From Sphingomonas kyeonggiensis (lineage in GTDB: Bacteria; Pseudomonadota; Alphaproteobacteria; Sphingomonadales; Sphingomonadaceae): a stretch of DNA of 64,000 bases. The notes under the pieces were generated by a model that was given only the letters and a program-made list of their open reading frames with translations, did not search any database and had not been told where the DNA came from. The first letter of the stretch is position 1. The number at the start of each line of letters is the position of its first letter. The position numbers and the translations under genes are program-made. The stretch spans positions 1,674,001 to 1,738,000 of the forward strand of contig NZ_JAUSTJ010000002.1 of the NCBI RefSeq assembly GCF_030812785.1, in the 5' to 3' direction. This document shows, piece after piece, positions 9,037 through 17,314 of the stretch.

Positions 9037-9480
9037 TCACTTGGCCGGCGTCGCGCCGGTCTTCCAGTTGATCACGTGATAGGTCGCCGGCGTGTCGCCT
9101 ACATTGCGCAGCGCGTGCGGTGAATTGGAAGCGTTGAAGATCACCGAGCCCGGCCCGAGCCGCTCCCATTTGCCGCCCGACAGCGTCTCGACCGTGCCGC
9201 GATCGATGATCACCAGTTCCTCGTTCGGATGGGTATGCGGGGGGTGCGAGGCGAGGCCCGGATTGAGCGTGGTGACGTGCATCTCCAGCTCGGACAGCGT
9301 CGCCGTGGGCTGGCGGACCAGGTCGCGGATCTCGCCGACATCGGTCTTCTTCACCGCCAGCTTGTTCCAGTCCCACACCGCCGGGCCGAGCACATCGTGC
9401 TGCTGGGCCAGCGCATTGGCGCCCCAGCCGCACAAGATCGCGACCGCGGCAATGCCGACGTCCCTTTGCGTGATCCGCAT
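9037..9480 (-). CDS. Exported cupin-domain protein
   Basis: A 147-residue small protein with a signal peptide (cut after ALA near residue 25) and a single cupin barrel. The metal-binding first cupin motif is visible as HPPHTHPNEE, and the second as NSPHALRNVGD with its histidine. Such proteins are metal-dependent sugar isomerases, epimerases, lyases or simple binding proteins. The start ATG at 9480 has GAGGAG upstream; a GTG directly before it (9483) is in frame and could be used. It begins the tight cupin-Gfo/Idh-Gfo/Idh trio, which suggests that it modifies the product or substrate of the periplasmic dehydrogenases. That link is inference. Confidence 0.85.
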   Translation of the reverse strand: MRITQRDVGIAAVAILCGWGANALAQQHDVLGPAVWDWNKLAVKKTDVGEIRDLVRQPTATLSELEMHVTTLNPGLASHPPHTHPNEELVIIDRGTVETLSGGKWERLGPGSVIFNASNSPHALRNVGDTPATYHVINWKTGATPAK

Positions 9481-9534
9481 CACCCTCTCCTCTTTCGGAA
9501 GAGGCTAACATCAATTGTATGAGTTTTAAAACCC

Positions 9535-11625
9535 CTATTTATCGAATATCGCGGCGGCCCCGCCATCGGCGGCGAGATCGAGGGTCAGCGTCTCGCCATC
9601 GGCCACCCGCTTCTCGTTGACGACGGGCGTGTCGGGCCTGGCGCCATCGGTCCACAGCCGCATCGCCGCGCCGCGCTTGCCGAGGAAATCGAGCGGCACG
9701 GTCACTTTGCGCGCAGTCTCGCTGTTCATCGCGCCGAGATACCAGCGGCTGCCCTTGCGGCGGGCAAGGACGATATACTCCCCGGTCTCTCCGGCGAGAT
9801 AGCGCGTCTCGTCCCAGCTCGCCGGCACTGCCTTGATGAAGTCGAACCCGGCAGGGCTCGCGGCATAGGTATCCGGGCTGTCGGACACCGCGCCGATCGG
9901 CGAGAGGAAGACGACGTACATCGCCAGCCCATGCGCGCGACTGGTCTGGACGAAGGGAAGATCGCCGCGGATGCGGAACTCCGCCGGCGTCACGTTGCGG
10001 AAGCCGCCGGGGGTATAATCCATCGGGCCGATCAGCCCGCGGGTAAAGGCGAGCATCACATTGTGGCGCGAGGTCGCCCGCTTACTCCACTTGTTGTACT
10101 CGGCGCCCATCACGCCTTCCTGGGTCATGAAGTTCGGCCAGGTGCGTGCAAGCCCGCGCGGCGGGAAGGCACCGTGGAAATCGACCATCAGGTGATGGCG
10201 CGCGGCAGCGCCGAGCGTGCGCGTGTACCAGTTGACCATCCACTGGTCGTCGCGGTCCATGAAGTCGATCTTGATGCCCGCGATGCCGAGCTTCTCATAA
10301 AGCGTCAGCGCATCCTCGAGCTGGTCGTCGAGCGCCTGCCAGTGCATCCACACCCAGAGCCGCACCTTCTTCGACCGGGCGTATTCGGCGACTTCCTGCA
10401 GGTTGAGCGTGTCGGCCCATTTGGTGATGTCGACGCCGGGGCGGCGCACCCCGCCCCCGCCGGCGCCGGCATACCAGCCCTCGTCGATCATCGAATAAGG
10501 CAGGCCGTTGGCCGCGGCGAAATCGATCAGCGCCTTGGCGACCGCGGTGGTGCTGCGCTGGCCGGGCAGCGCGGCGATCGAGGGACCGCTCCACCAGTCC
10601 CAGCTGGTCAGGCCCGGCTTGATCCAGCTGGTATCCTCGATCCGGCTCGGGCTGGAGAGGCTGGTGACCAGGGTGGATTCGTTCAACTTGCCGAGCTGGT
10701 CGGCAAGCATCACCACGCGCCACGGCGTGACGATCGGGCTGCCGATGCGCGTGTGCACCGCGATCCGGTAGTCGTCGAGCGAGGGCGAGAGCTTGAGCTG
10801 CAGCCCCGGCCCGCCATCGCCGCGACCGGTGAGGTACATGCCGGCAAAGTCGAGCAGGTCCGCCTCGGTGATGGCGAAGGCGGCCTTGCCGGTCTCGCAG
10901 GCGAAGGGGAGATCGAAGAGATTGTGGTCACGCAGGTGCAGCACATCGACCGGATCGAACTCGCCCTCATGGCTCGAGCCGAACTTGCCGACGTTGAAGC
11001 CCCAGCATTTGTAGGTCGGCGGGAAATAGAAGCCGGTGCGCTCGTAGCGGATGATGGCGGCAGCGGTTTGCGGCTGGACGGGCACGACTGTGCGGAACGC
11101 CACCCCGTCGTCATAGGCGCGCAGGACGATGTCGAGCTTGCGCTTCGCCCCGCCCCTTTCCTGGAAATGGACGGTGAGCTGGTTGTAATGATCGCGCCCT
11201 TCCGCGGCGGTGCCCGCGACGATCGGGTAGCGCGTATCGGCGCTGACGTTCTCGGATCCGGTGATCGCGAGATTGTAGCCGAGCGTATCGGTGTCGAGAT
11301 CGAGCAGGATCGGCGACGGCGCGATCACCAGGTTACCGCCGCGCGAGACGGCATAGGTCGGCGTGCCTGAGCCGTTCAGCTGGATCGCGATGCGGTTACT
11401 GCCGTCGGGCGAGGCTGCGGTGAGAAGCTGTTGCGCGGAAGCGTGGGTGATCGAGAACAGAGCCGCAAGCGCGACCAGAGCTCCCCTCCCTGCAAGGGAG
11501 GGGTTGGGGGTGGGTGGATAACCGCGATACGGCGCAATCGAGCGCGTGGAAGCAGTATCGCCCGGACACGACCCACCCCTGACCCCTCCCTTACAGGGAG
11601 GGGAATTGCCAAAGATTGCCCTCAC
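9535..11625 (-). CDS. GH97 family alpha-glycosidase (SusB-like)
   Basis: A 696-residue glycoside hydrolase family 97 enzyme, a family of alpha-glucosidases and alpha-galactosidases. The N-terminal beta-sandwich, the (beta/alpha)8 barrel (SMIDEGWY, then GIKIDFMDRDDQW with Asp454) and the C-terminal beta-sandwich are all recognisable. No ATG fits the signal peptide. The best start is a GTG at 11625, whose GTGA overlaps the stop of the upstream esterase gene. That makes residues about 8-48 the translation of a REP pair (11481-11604), placed between the start and the hydrophobic signal core ALVALAALFSI, with cleavage after ASA at residue 64. A CTG start near 11476 is the alternative. Exported activity on alpha-linked sugars is likely; the specificity is unknown. 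Confidence 0.88.
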   Translation of the reverse strand: MRAIFGNSPPCKGGVRGGSCPGDTASTRSIAPYRGYPPTPNPSLAGRGALVALAALFSITHASAQQLLTAASPDGSNRIAIQLNGSGTPTYAVSRGGNLVIAPSPILLDLDTDTLGYNLAITGSENVSADTRYPIVAGTAAEGRDHYNQLTVHFQERGGAKRKLDIVLRAYDDGVAFRTVVPVQPQTAAAIIRYERTGFYFPPTYKCWGFNVGKFGSSHEGEFDPVDVLHLRDHNLFDLPFACETGKAAFAITEADLLDFAGMYLTGRGDGGPGLQLKLSPSLDDYRIAVHTRIGSPIVTPWRVVMLADQLGKLNESTLVTSLSSPSRIEDTSWIKPGLTSWDWWSGPSIAALPGQRSTTAVAKALIDFAAANGLPYSMIDEGWYAGAGGGGVRRPGVDITKWADTLNLQEVAEYARSKKVRLWVWMHWQALDDQLEDALTLYEKLGIAGIKIDFMDRDDQWMVNWYTRTLGAAARHHLMVDFHGAFPPRGLARTWPNFMTQEGVMGAEYNKWSKRATSRHNVMLAFTRGLIGPMDYTPGGFRNVTPAEFRIRGDLPFVQTSRAHGLAMYVVFLSPIGAVSDSPDTYAASPAGFDFIKAVPASWDETRYLAGETGEYIVLARRKGSRWYLGAMNSETARKVTVPLDFLGKRGAAMRLWTDGARPDTPVVNEKRVADGETLTLDLAADGGAAAIFDK
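11481..11604. repeat. Inverted REP pair inside the GH97 leader region
   Basis: Copy one (11481-11517) is CTCCCCTCCCTGCAAGGGAG followed by a GGGTTGGGGGTGGG tail. Copy two (11571-11604) is the same unit in inverse orientation, CCCACCCCTGACCCCTCCC and a short loop. About 53 bases separate them. The whole element stays in frame with the GH97 gene. Confidence 0.85.
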
Positions 11626-12341
11626 GCCTTGTTTGCCTTCAGCACCGGCGCGAGGACGCTCTCCATCGCGGCATAGCCCTGTTCGGTGGGATGCACCCCA
11701 TCCGAGGCCAGGCCGGGCTTCATCGCGCCTGCCTCGGTCGCCAGCACGCCGGTATAGTCGACATAGGTCGCGCGGGCGCGGCGGGCATAGTCCTTCAGCC
11801 ACGCATTGATCGCCCGGATCGGCTGCACCGTCTCCAGGCCCGGACGCCAGGGGAAATGGTCCGCCGGCGGCACCGAGCCGAGCAGCACCTTGATGCCGTT
11901 GGCCTGGGCCAGCTCGGTCATCATCCGCAGATTGTCATAGCTCTGCGCGAGCGTGATCTTGCCGGTATTGCCCGCGATATCGTTGGTGCCGGCCATGATG
12001 TGAATCAGCCGCGGCTTGAGCGCGATCACGTCGGCGATCATCCGCAACACCATCTGCGGCGTGGTCTGGCCGCCGATCCCGCGGCACACCCGGCCGGGGG
12101 TGAAGAAACCAGGGTGCTTGCTCTGCCAGCCCTCGGTGATCGAATCGCCCATGAAGACGATGTCGACCTTCCGGCCGGAGGCGATCAGCTTGGCATTGTC
12201 CGCGGCATAGCGGCCGAGCCAGGGCCAGTCTTCCTTGAGCTGGCGCTGGTGCTTGTCCTCCCAGCTCTCCTGCGCCTGGACGGCGCTGGCGGCGGGAAGC
12301 AGCAGGGCTCCGGCAAGGAACCCACGGCGGACGATCGGCAT
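11622..12341 (-). CDS. Exported SGNH/GDSL hydrolase (esterase)
   Basis: A 239-residue serine esterase of the SGNH superfamily. Block I is FMGDSITEG with nucleophile Ser67; block II is the glycine in GIGGQTT; block III is AGTND; block V is SDGVHPT with the Asp/His pair. The start is uncertain among three in-frame ATGs spaced 9 bases apart (12359, 12350, 12341). I take 12341, which has GGAG at the right distance and gives a leader MPIVRRGFLAGALLL that could be Tat-type, cut after VQA. It lies between the carrier gene and the GH97 gene and overlaps the latter by 4 bases, so removal of acetyl or other ester groups from the same glycan is the likely role. Confidence 0.88.
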   Translation of the reverse strand: MPIVRRGFLAGALLLPAASAVQAQESWEDKHQRQLKEDWPWLGRYAADNAKLIASGRKVDIVFMGDSITEGWQSKHPGFFTPGRVCRGIGGQTTPQMVLRMIADVIALKPRLIHIMAGTNDIAGNTGKITLAQSYDNLRMMTELAQANGIKVLLGSVPPADHFPWRPGLETVQPIRAINAWLKDYARRARATYVDYTGVLATEAGAMKPGLASDGVHPTEQGYAAMESVLAPVLKANKA

Positions 12342-12505
12342 CTCAGGCATCTCCGGCATCGAACGGATACCGGCAACAGTAGCGCCCGAGAGCACTGCAA
12401 GAAAAGCCCGCAAGTTATCGCGGAACGGGCCGTTTAGAGGATCGGCCCGGCATTGTGCGCGGAGGTCGGGATCGCGTTCGACAGCGTTCGCGCACCAGTT
12501 CGTTC

Positions 12506-12545
12506 CTTGCCGCCGGAGGGGGAGACCCGGGGATCCGGCGGCAAG
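12506..12545 (-). terminator. Strong hairpin after the MFS gene
   Basis: A perfect 12-bp stem (CTTGCCGCCGGA / TCCGGCGGCAAG) with a 16-base loop, 20 bases after the stop of the carrier gene. There is no T-tract on the minus strand, so it may weaken rather than stop transcription, or protect the 3' end of the carrier mRNA. The rest of the 223-base gap 12342-12564 holds nothing else I recognise. Confidence 0.4.
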
Positions 12546-12564
12546 CGAACGACTTCTTCTTCGA

Positions 12565-13896
12565 TCAGTGAGCCGAAGAAACCCCGCCCTCGGCGCGCAC
12601 CGTCGGCGCACGGCCGGCAGCAATCGCGAAGAAGCAAAGGACGACGTAGCAGAGCGCCGGCACGATCAGCGCAAAGCCATAGCCGTGCGAGCCCGAGACG
12701 AAACCGACCAGCGGGGGCATGAGCGCGCCGCCGACGATGGCAGTGCACAGCAGGCCCGAGGTCGATTCCTCGCTAGCAGTCGAGCGCTCCAGGGTGAGCG
12801 TGAAGATCACCGGGAACATGATCGAGTTGAACAGGCCGATCGCCAGCGCGACGAAGCCGGCGGTGACGCCGCCCACGACGAAGACATAGACGCACATGGC
12901 GGCGGCGATCGCGGTGAACAGGGTGAGCAGCTTGTGCGCCTTCACTCGGGCGAGCAGCACCGAGCCGATCGCGCGGCCAACCATCGCACCGAGCCAGTAA
13001 AAGGCGACTGCCTTGCCCGCTTCCTGAAGCGAGACGCCGTGCACGCCGTCACTGCCCATCGCATAGCCGAGCAGCGGCACGCTGAAGGCGGCATCGGACT
13101 GGCCCCAGATCGCGTTCGAGTTGAGGAACAGCGCCATCTGCGTGCCGATCGACACTTCGGCGCCGACATAAAGGAAAATGGCGAGGCCACCGAACAGCGC
13201 CCATTTGGACGAGAAGGACGAGAACAAGCCAGCGGTCGAGGCCGGCGGCGGTGCCGCTTCGGTGACGACGCGGCGGCTGAGGAAGAAGAACACGGCGAGC
13301 GCAGCGATCAGGCCGCAGAGCCAGAAATAGGCTGAGTCGATGCCGGCTAGCGCCTCGGCACGGACTTCCGGCGTGATCGTCGTCCCCGGCTTCACCTCGA
13401 CGCCCTTGAGGAACAGGTGTGCGCCGAGCAGCGGGCCGAGGAAGGTGCCGAACGAGTTGAAGGTCTGGCTGAGCACCAGACGGAAATGGCTGCCGCTCGG
13501 CGTACCAAGCGCTGCGGCGAGCGGATTCGCCGCGACCTGCAGGATGGTGATGCCACTCGCCAGCACGAACAGGCCGAGCAGCACGAGCCAGTAATTGGCG
13601 GCATTGGCGGCAGCGAGCATGATCAGGCAGCCCGCGATCATCGTGATCAGCGCGCCCAGAATCGAAGGCACGGCCTTGAAGCGCGAGATGATCAGCGCCG
13701 CCGGGAAGGACACGAAGAAATAGGCCGCGAAATAGGCCGATGCGATGGCTTGCGCCTGCCAGTCCTCAAGCGTGAAGATGCCCTTCACCGCGGCGACCAG
13801 CGGATCGACCAGCGAGGTGATGAAACCCCATGCAAAGAACAGGGTTGTGACGGCGGCGAACGCCAGCGTCGTCTGTGTGGAACGTGTTGATGCCAA
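12565..13896 (-). CDS. MFS sugar/proton symporter, FucP family
   Basis: A 443-residue inner-membrane carrier with 12 predicted hydrophobic spans. It matches the FucP branch of the major facilitator superfamily (L-fucose, glucose/galactose carriers): FFAWGFITSLVDPL in span 1, QVAANPLAAALG in span 4 and QTFNSFGTFLGP in span 5 are hallmark segments. The start is a TTG at 13896 preceded by AGGGAGAGG; a further TTG at 13980 gives an unlikely polar extension. A candidate LacI-type operator at 13960-13972 lies 64 bases upstream. It heads the minus-strand run leading to the esterase, GH97 enzyme and oxidoreductases, and so probably imports the monosaccharide or oxidised sugar they release. Confidence 0.92.
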   Translation of the reverse strand: MASTRSTQTTLAFAAVTTLFFAWGFITSLVDPLVAAVKGIFTLEDWQAQAIASAYFAAYFFVSFPAALIISRFKAVPSILGALITMIAGCLIMLAAANAANYWLVLLGLFVLASGITILQVAANPLAAALGTPSGSHFRLVLSQTFNSFGTFLGPLLGAHLFLKGVEVKPGTTITPEVRAEALAGIDSAYFWLCGLIAALAVFFFLSRRVVTEAAPPPASTAGLFSSFSSKWALFGGLAIFLYVGAEVSIGTQMALFLNSNAIWGQSDAAFSVPLLGYAMGSDGVHGVSLQEAGKAVAFYWLGAMVGRAIGSVLLARVKAHKLLTLFTAIAAAMCVYVFVVGGVTAGFVALAIGLFNSIMFPVIFTLTLERSTASEESTSGLLCTAIVGGALMPPLVGFVSGSHGYGFALIVPALCYVVLCFFAIAAGRAPTVRAEGGVSSAH

Positions 13897-13959
13897 GAAA
13901 CCTCTCCCTGCGGACGTCGCCCGCTCCTTGCCACGGCGGGCGTTTGAGGGAAACTGGTC

Positions 13960-13972
13960 CGACAACGTTGCC
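13960..13972 (-). promoter_or_regulatory. Candidate operator, CGACAACGTTG type
   Basis: CGACAACGTTGCC is a near-perfect palindrome around CAACGTTG. It shares CGACAACG(C/T)TG with 1745-1760 and 27166-27185, all upstream of carbohydrate genes. It lies in the divergent gap between the sugar carrier and the L,D-transpeptidase gene. Confidence 0.5.
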
Positions 13973-14097
13973 ACTGTCAAGTTATGTCGATGAAACGCCT
14001 AAATTCGACGCTCGCCACATGCGCCCCCTTTGGCTTAATAGCAGGCGGCGATTCAGGTCGTCCGGCGTATCGGGGCGGCCGCGAGGGAGATTTGCGA

Positions 14098-15594
14098 GTG
14101 AACAATGTGTTTTCGGGCCGCCTGACCCGTCGGGTGATATGGGCTGCGGCGCTTGCCGGCATAGCGGCGCCGGTCGTCGCGCAACAGGTCGCGCCCGCGC
14201 CGCAATCCACGCCCACGCTCCAGGTGGTGCCCGTGCCGCCGTTTGTCCCGAACGCGCCGGTCGTGCTGCCCGTGCTGACGCCGTCCCAGGCGGCCGAGCT
14301 CGCACCGATCCTCACCGAGGCCGGCTTCGCCCAGGGCCTGCGCCGCGTTGGCGATCCGGTGCCGAGCTTCAAGGACAATGACTCGCTGGTCCGCGCCGCG
14401 CTCGATTATGCCCGCGCAGTCCATTCGGGCCGGCTTGCCGAGGCCGATTTCGATCCGAACTGGGGCCTGCGCCCCACCGGCTATGATCCCCTGCCCGCCT
14501 TTGCCGAGGCCGTGAAGCAGAACCGCGTCGGCGCCTGGCTGCGCGACCTGCCGCCCCCCTGGGCCGGCTACGACACGCTGCAAAAGGGCCTGGCGACCTA
14601 TCGCCAGATCGTCGCCAAGGGCGGCTGGCAGACCCTGCCGGCGGGCGCGGACCTCGCCGTCGGCGCCAGCGGCGCGCGCGTCGCGGCGTTGCGCAAGCGG
14701 CTGGCGGTCGAGGACTCCCAGGTCGTCGCCACCGGCGACAAGTTCGATGCCGATCTGAAGGAAGCCGTGGTCCGCGCCCAGCGCCGCTACGGCCTCAATC
14801 CCACCGGCGTGGTCTCCTCGGGCACGCTCGGCGCGCTCAACGTGCCGGCGCAGGACCGGGTCGGCCAGATCATGGCGAACATGGAGCGCTGGCGCTGGCT
14901 GCCGAGCGAGCTGCCGGCCAAGCGCATCCAGGTCAACATCGCCGCCGCGGTGCTCACCGTGTTCGAGGGCGACGCTCCGATCGCCTCGATGAAGGCAGTC
15001 ACCGGCCGTCCCGGCAACGAGACGCCGATGCTCCAGTCGAAGATCCATTCGATCGTGCTCAATCCGCCCTGGAACGTGCCGACCGGCATCGCCCAGAAGG
15101 AGCTGTGGCCCAAGGGCGAGGCAGCGCTGAAGGCGCAGGGCTACAAGATCATCGGCACCGGCGCGAACCGCCGCCTGCAGCAGCAGCCCGGCCCGCGCAG
15201 CGCGCTCGGTCGCTACAAGTTCGACTTCCCGAACAACTATGCCGTGTACCTGCACGACACGCCGTCGCAATCGACCTTCGCCAGCTTCAGCCGCCTGGCC
15301 AGCCATGGCTGCGTCCGGCTGGAGAAGCCCGGCCCGCTAGCCCAACTGCTGCTGCGCAACGATCCCAACTGGCAGCCCGACCAGATCAACGCCGCGCTCG
15401 CCAAGGGCGACACGCTGCGCGTGAGCCTGCAGCCGCAGGACCAGGTCTCGGTCTATCTGCTCTACTGGACCGCCTTCGCCAATGCGAACGGCACGATGAA
15501 CTTCCGCGGCGATCCCTATGGCTGGGACAAGGACCTCGCCGCCAAGATCGAGAAGCGCTCCGCGATCACCGCGGCGGCGGTCTCCGCACGCTGA
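14098..15594 (+). CDS. L,D-transpeptidase (YcbB/YkuD type)
   Basis: A 498-residue periplasmic enzyme that forms 3-3 crosslinks or anchors proteins in peptidoglycan. It has a signal peptide (hydrophobic WAAALAGIAAPVVA, cut before QQ), a proline-rich linker, a peptidoglycan-binding-type domain around residues 185-240 and the YkuD catalytic domain. The active site is SHGCVRLE with Cys405, with the upstream HD in AVYLHDTPSQ. The overall plan (helical scaffold, then PG-binding, then catalytic domain) is that of YcbB. I chose GTG at 14098 because GAGGGAGA sits 8 bases before it; a longer frame reaches back to 13984 without any ribosome-binding site. It is followed 17 bases later by a small lipoprotein gene, probably in one transcript. 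Confidence 0.93.
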   Translation: MNNVFSGRLTRRVIWAAALAGIAAPVVAQQVAPAPQSTPTLQVVPVPPFVPNAPVVLPVLTPSQAAELAPILTEAGFAQGLRRVGDPVPSFKDNDSLVRAALDYARAVHSGRLAEADFDPNWGLRPTGYDPLPAFAEAVKQNRVGAWLRDLPPPWAGYDTLQKGLATYRQIVAKGGWQTLPAGADLAVGASGARVAALRKRLAVEDSQVVATGDKFDADLKEAVVRAQRRYGLNPTGVVSSGTLGALNVPAQDRVGQIMANMERWRWLPSELPAKRIQVNIAAAVLTVFEGDAPIASMKAVTGRPGNETPMLQSKIHSIVLNPPWNVPTGIAQKELWPKGEAALKAQGYKIIGTGANRRLQQQPGPRSALGRYKFDFPNNYAVYLHDTPSQSTFASFSRLASHGCVRLEKPGPLAQLLLRNDPNWQPDQINAALAKGDTLRVSLQPQDQVSVYLLYWTAFANANGTMNFRGDPYGWDKDLAAKIEKRSAITAAAVSAR

Positions 15595-15611
15595 AAGAAG
15601 GGGAAATAGGA

Positions 15612-15917
15612 ATGAAGACCCGCACTATCCTGCTGATCGCCGTTGCCGGCCTGTCGCTCGCCGCTTGCGGCGGCAACAAGCCCGAGGAGACGACCAACGA
15701 GACCGTCGTCGCCAACATCGGCGAGCCGGAGAGCTTCTCGAACGTCACGATCGACCAGCCGGTCGAGACGCCGGCGGCAACCAACGCCACCACCGCCGAC
15801 ACTGCGCCGACAGCGCCCGACCTGGCGCCGGACGAGCAGACCCAGGACGATGCCGACGCCACCGGCATGACCGCCAAGGTCGACCGCAATTCGAGCGCGG
15901 GCGAGCCGGTTCACTGA
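15612..15917 (+). CDS. Small acidic lipoprotein, function unknown
   Basis: A 101-residue protein with a lipoprotein signal peptide. The hydrophobic stretch ILLIAVAGLSL is followed by the lipobox LAAC at residues 16-19, so the mature chain starts at Cys19. The remainder is low in complexity, rich in Thr, Ala, Asp, Glu and Pro, and predicted disordered. GGGAAATAGGA precedes the ATG. It lies 17 bases after the L,D-transpeptidase gene and is followed by a terminator-like hairpin, so the two probably share a transcript. I do not recognise a family; an envelope role is suggested only by lipidation and neighbour. Confidence 0.8.
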   Translation: MKTRTILLIAVAGLSLAACGGNKPEETTNETVVANIGEPESFSNVTIDQPVETPAATNATTADTAPTAPDLAPDEQTQDDADATGMTAKVDRNSSAGEPVH

Positions 15918-15924
15918 GTTCCGG

Positions 15925-15952
15925 ATCGGGCGGGTCGAAAGGCCCGCCCGAT
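15925..15952 (+). terminator. Hairpin after the lipoprotein gene
   Basis: Arms ATCGGGCGGGTC and GGCCCGCCCGAT, one G-T pair, and a GAAA tetraloop, starting 8 bases after the stop codon. The T-tract is weak (TTGGTTG), so termination efficiency is uncertain. Confidence 0.6.
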
Positions 15953-15968
15953 TGGTTGAGAACTCAGT

Positions 15969-16044
15969 GTTCCTGCGAAAGCAGGAACTCAGGGTAATCA
16001 GGTACTTCGTCATCCTGGGCTCCTGCTTTCGCAGGAGCACATGG
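15969..16044. repeat. Inverted pair of CCTGCGAAAGCAGG palindromes
   Basis: Hairpin one is GTTCCTGCGAAAGCAGGAAC (15969-15988); hairpin two is GCTCCTGCTTTCGCAGGAGC (16019-16038), in inverse orientation. Bases 16014-16044 are an exact reverse complement of 47271-47301. The pair fills the gap between two convergent genes. Confidence 0.85.
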
Positions 16045-16077
16045 AAATGGTGGAAAGGCATCCCCCTTCACGCAGCT

Positions 16078-17280
16078 TCAATCCTGCGTCCGGATGCAGA
16101 GCGACACCGCGCCGCCAGCGAGCGTGCCGAGCGCGAGGATCAGCAGCCACAGCATATAGCCGGTCTTCTCCGGCGCGAGCGCCAGCGCGAGCAACGGCGC
16201 GACCATTGCCGGCAGCGTATTGGTGAGGTTGAGGATGCCCAGATCGCGCCCGCGATGCTCGGGCGATGGCAGCAGCTGCATCGCGATCGCCGAGTGGATC
16301 GCCAGGAACACGCTGAGCCCCGACAGCGCCAGTGCATGGCCGATCGCTGCCACGCCCCAGGCCTTCGCGAACGCCATCACCGTCAGTCCCGCCGTCATCG
16401 CCACCGCCCCGGCGGCGAGGAAGGGCTTGCGGCGCATCATCCGGTCCGAGAGCCGGCCCGCCAGCAGGGTGAGCAGCACCGCGACGATCGTCGATCCGGT
16501 CATCGTCGCGACGATCGGATTGGCCTCGACGCTGGTCTTGCTGATGTCCTCCCGGTCGAGCACCGCGAGGAAATAGAAGAAGCCATAGGTAGCCAGGCCG
16601 TTGCCCGCGACCTGGAACAGGATGCGCGAGGCCCAGGCGAGGATGAAGTCGAAGCGGCGTTGCTCGATCTGCGGCGCCTCAGACGCCTGCATCGGCATCG
16701 CACTCTCGCGCGCAAGCAACAGGAAGGGCGCGATCAGCGCGGTGAACAACAGGCACAGCAGGGCATAGCGCACCGCGTCCCCACCCAGCCCGGGCAGCGT
16801 GATCAGCACCGCGGCGAGCGCACCGATCGGGTGCGCGACGCCGGTCAGGCCGGCGACCATGCCCTTCTGCGCGTCGGGTATCGCATCGGCCATCACCGCG
16901 GCGACCGGCGCGAACATCATGTTGATGCCGATCTGGATGCAGGTCACTGCAAGCAGCAGGCTCACCGGGTCCGCGGCGACGAGCAGGAAGCCATAGGACA
17001 GGCTGAGCGCCCCCAGCCCCGCGGCGATCCACGGCCGCCGCGTCCCTCGCCTGCGCAATGTCCGGTCGCTCAGCGCGCCGAACAGGATGTTGGTGACGCT
17101 GGCCACGGCCGCCCCGCCAAGCGCGCCGGCGCTGAGCAGCTGCACCGCATGCCCGCCCCCCGCCTGCGCCGCCTTCAACGGCAGCAGCACCATGACGAAC
17201 GGCATGAAGCTGACGAACATGCCCGCATAGGCCAGCGCGTAAAGGAGGATGAAGCCGCGGCCTGGCGAAGTGAAATGCAT
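16078..17280 (-). CDS. MFS transporter, sugar-carrier-like
   Basis: A 400-residue inner-membrane protein with about 12 hydrophobic spans. Between spans 2 and 3 it has FGALSDRTLRRRGTRRPW, the motif A variant found in the glycoside-pentoside-hexuronide and SLC45-like carriers. The equivalent in the second half is LAGRLSDRMMRRKP. ATG 17280 is the first methionine; a TTG at 17313 would add 11 residues. No good ribosome-binding site is visible before either, which fits translation coupled to the LacI gene that ends 34 bases upstream. As the last gene of the halogenase-halogenase-LacI operon it probably imports the sugar that induces the operon. The substrate is unknown. Confidence 0.87.
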   Translation of the reverse strand: MHFTSPGRGFILLYALAYAGMFVSFMPFVMVLLPLKAAQAGGGHAVQLLSAGALGGAAVASVTNILFGALSDRTLRRRGTRRPWIAAGLGALSLSYGFLLVAADPVSLLLAVTCIQIGINMMFAPVAAVMADAIPDAQKGMVAGLTGVAHPIGALAAVLITLPGLGGDAVRYALLCLLFTALIAPFLLLARESAMPMQASEAPQIEQRRFDFILAWASRILFQVAGNGLATYGFFYFLAVLDREDISKTSVEANPIVATMTGSTIVAVLLTLLAGRLSDRMMRRKPFLAAGAVAMTAGLTVMAFAKAWGVAAIGHALALSGLSVFLAIHSAIAMQLLPSPEHRGRDLGILNLTNTLPAMVAPLLALALAPEKTGYMLWLLILALGTLAGGAVSLCIRTQD

Positions 17281-17314
17281 GGGCGGCGGACCATCGTTCG
17301 CAGCGGGAACCAAG

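Noticed and set aside
11481..11604. Insertion sequence in the GH97 leader
   Set aside because: No transposase or terminal direct duplication is present; the element is a short inverted REP pair.
13984..14097. N-terminal extension of the L,D-transpeptidase
   Set aside because: The extension is polar, has no ribosome-binding site, and would bury the signal peptide; GTG 14098 has GAGGGAGA in front.
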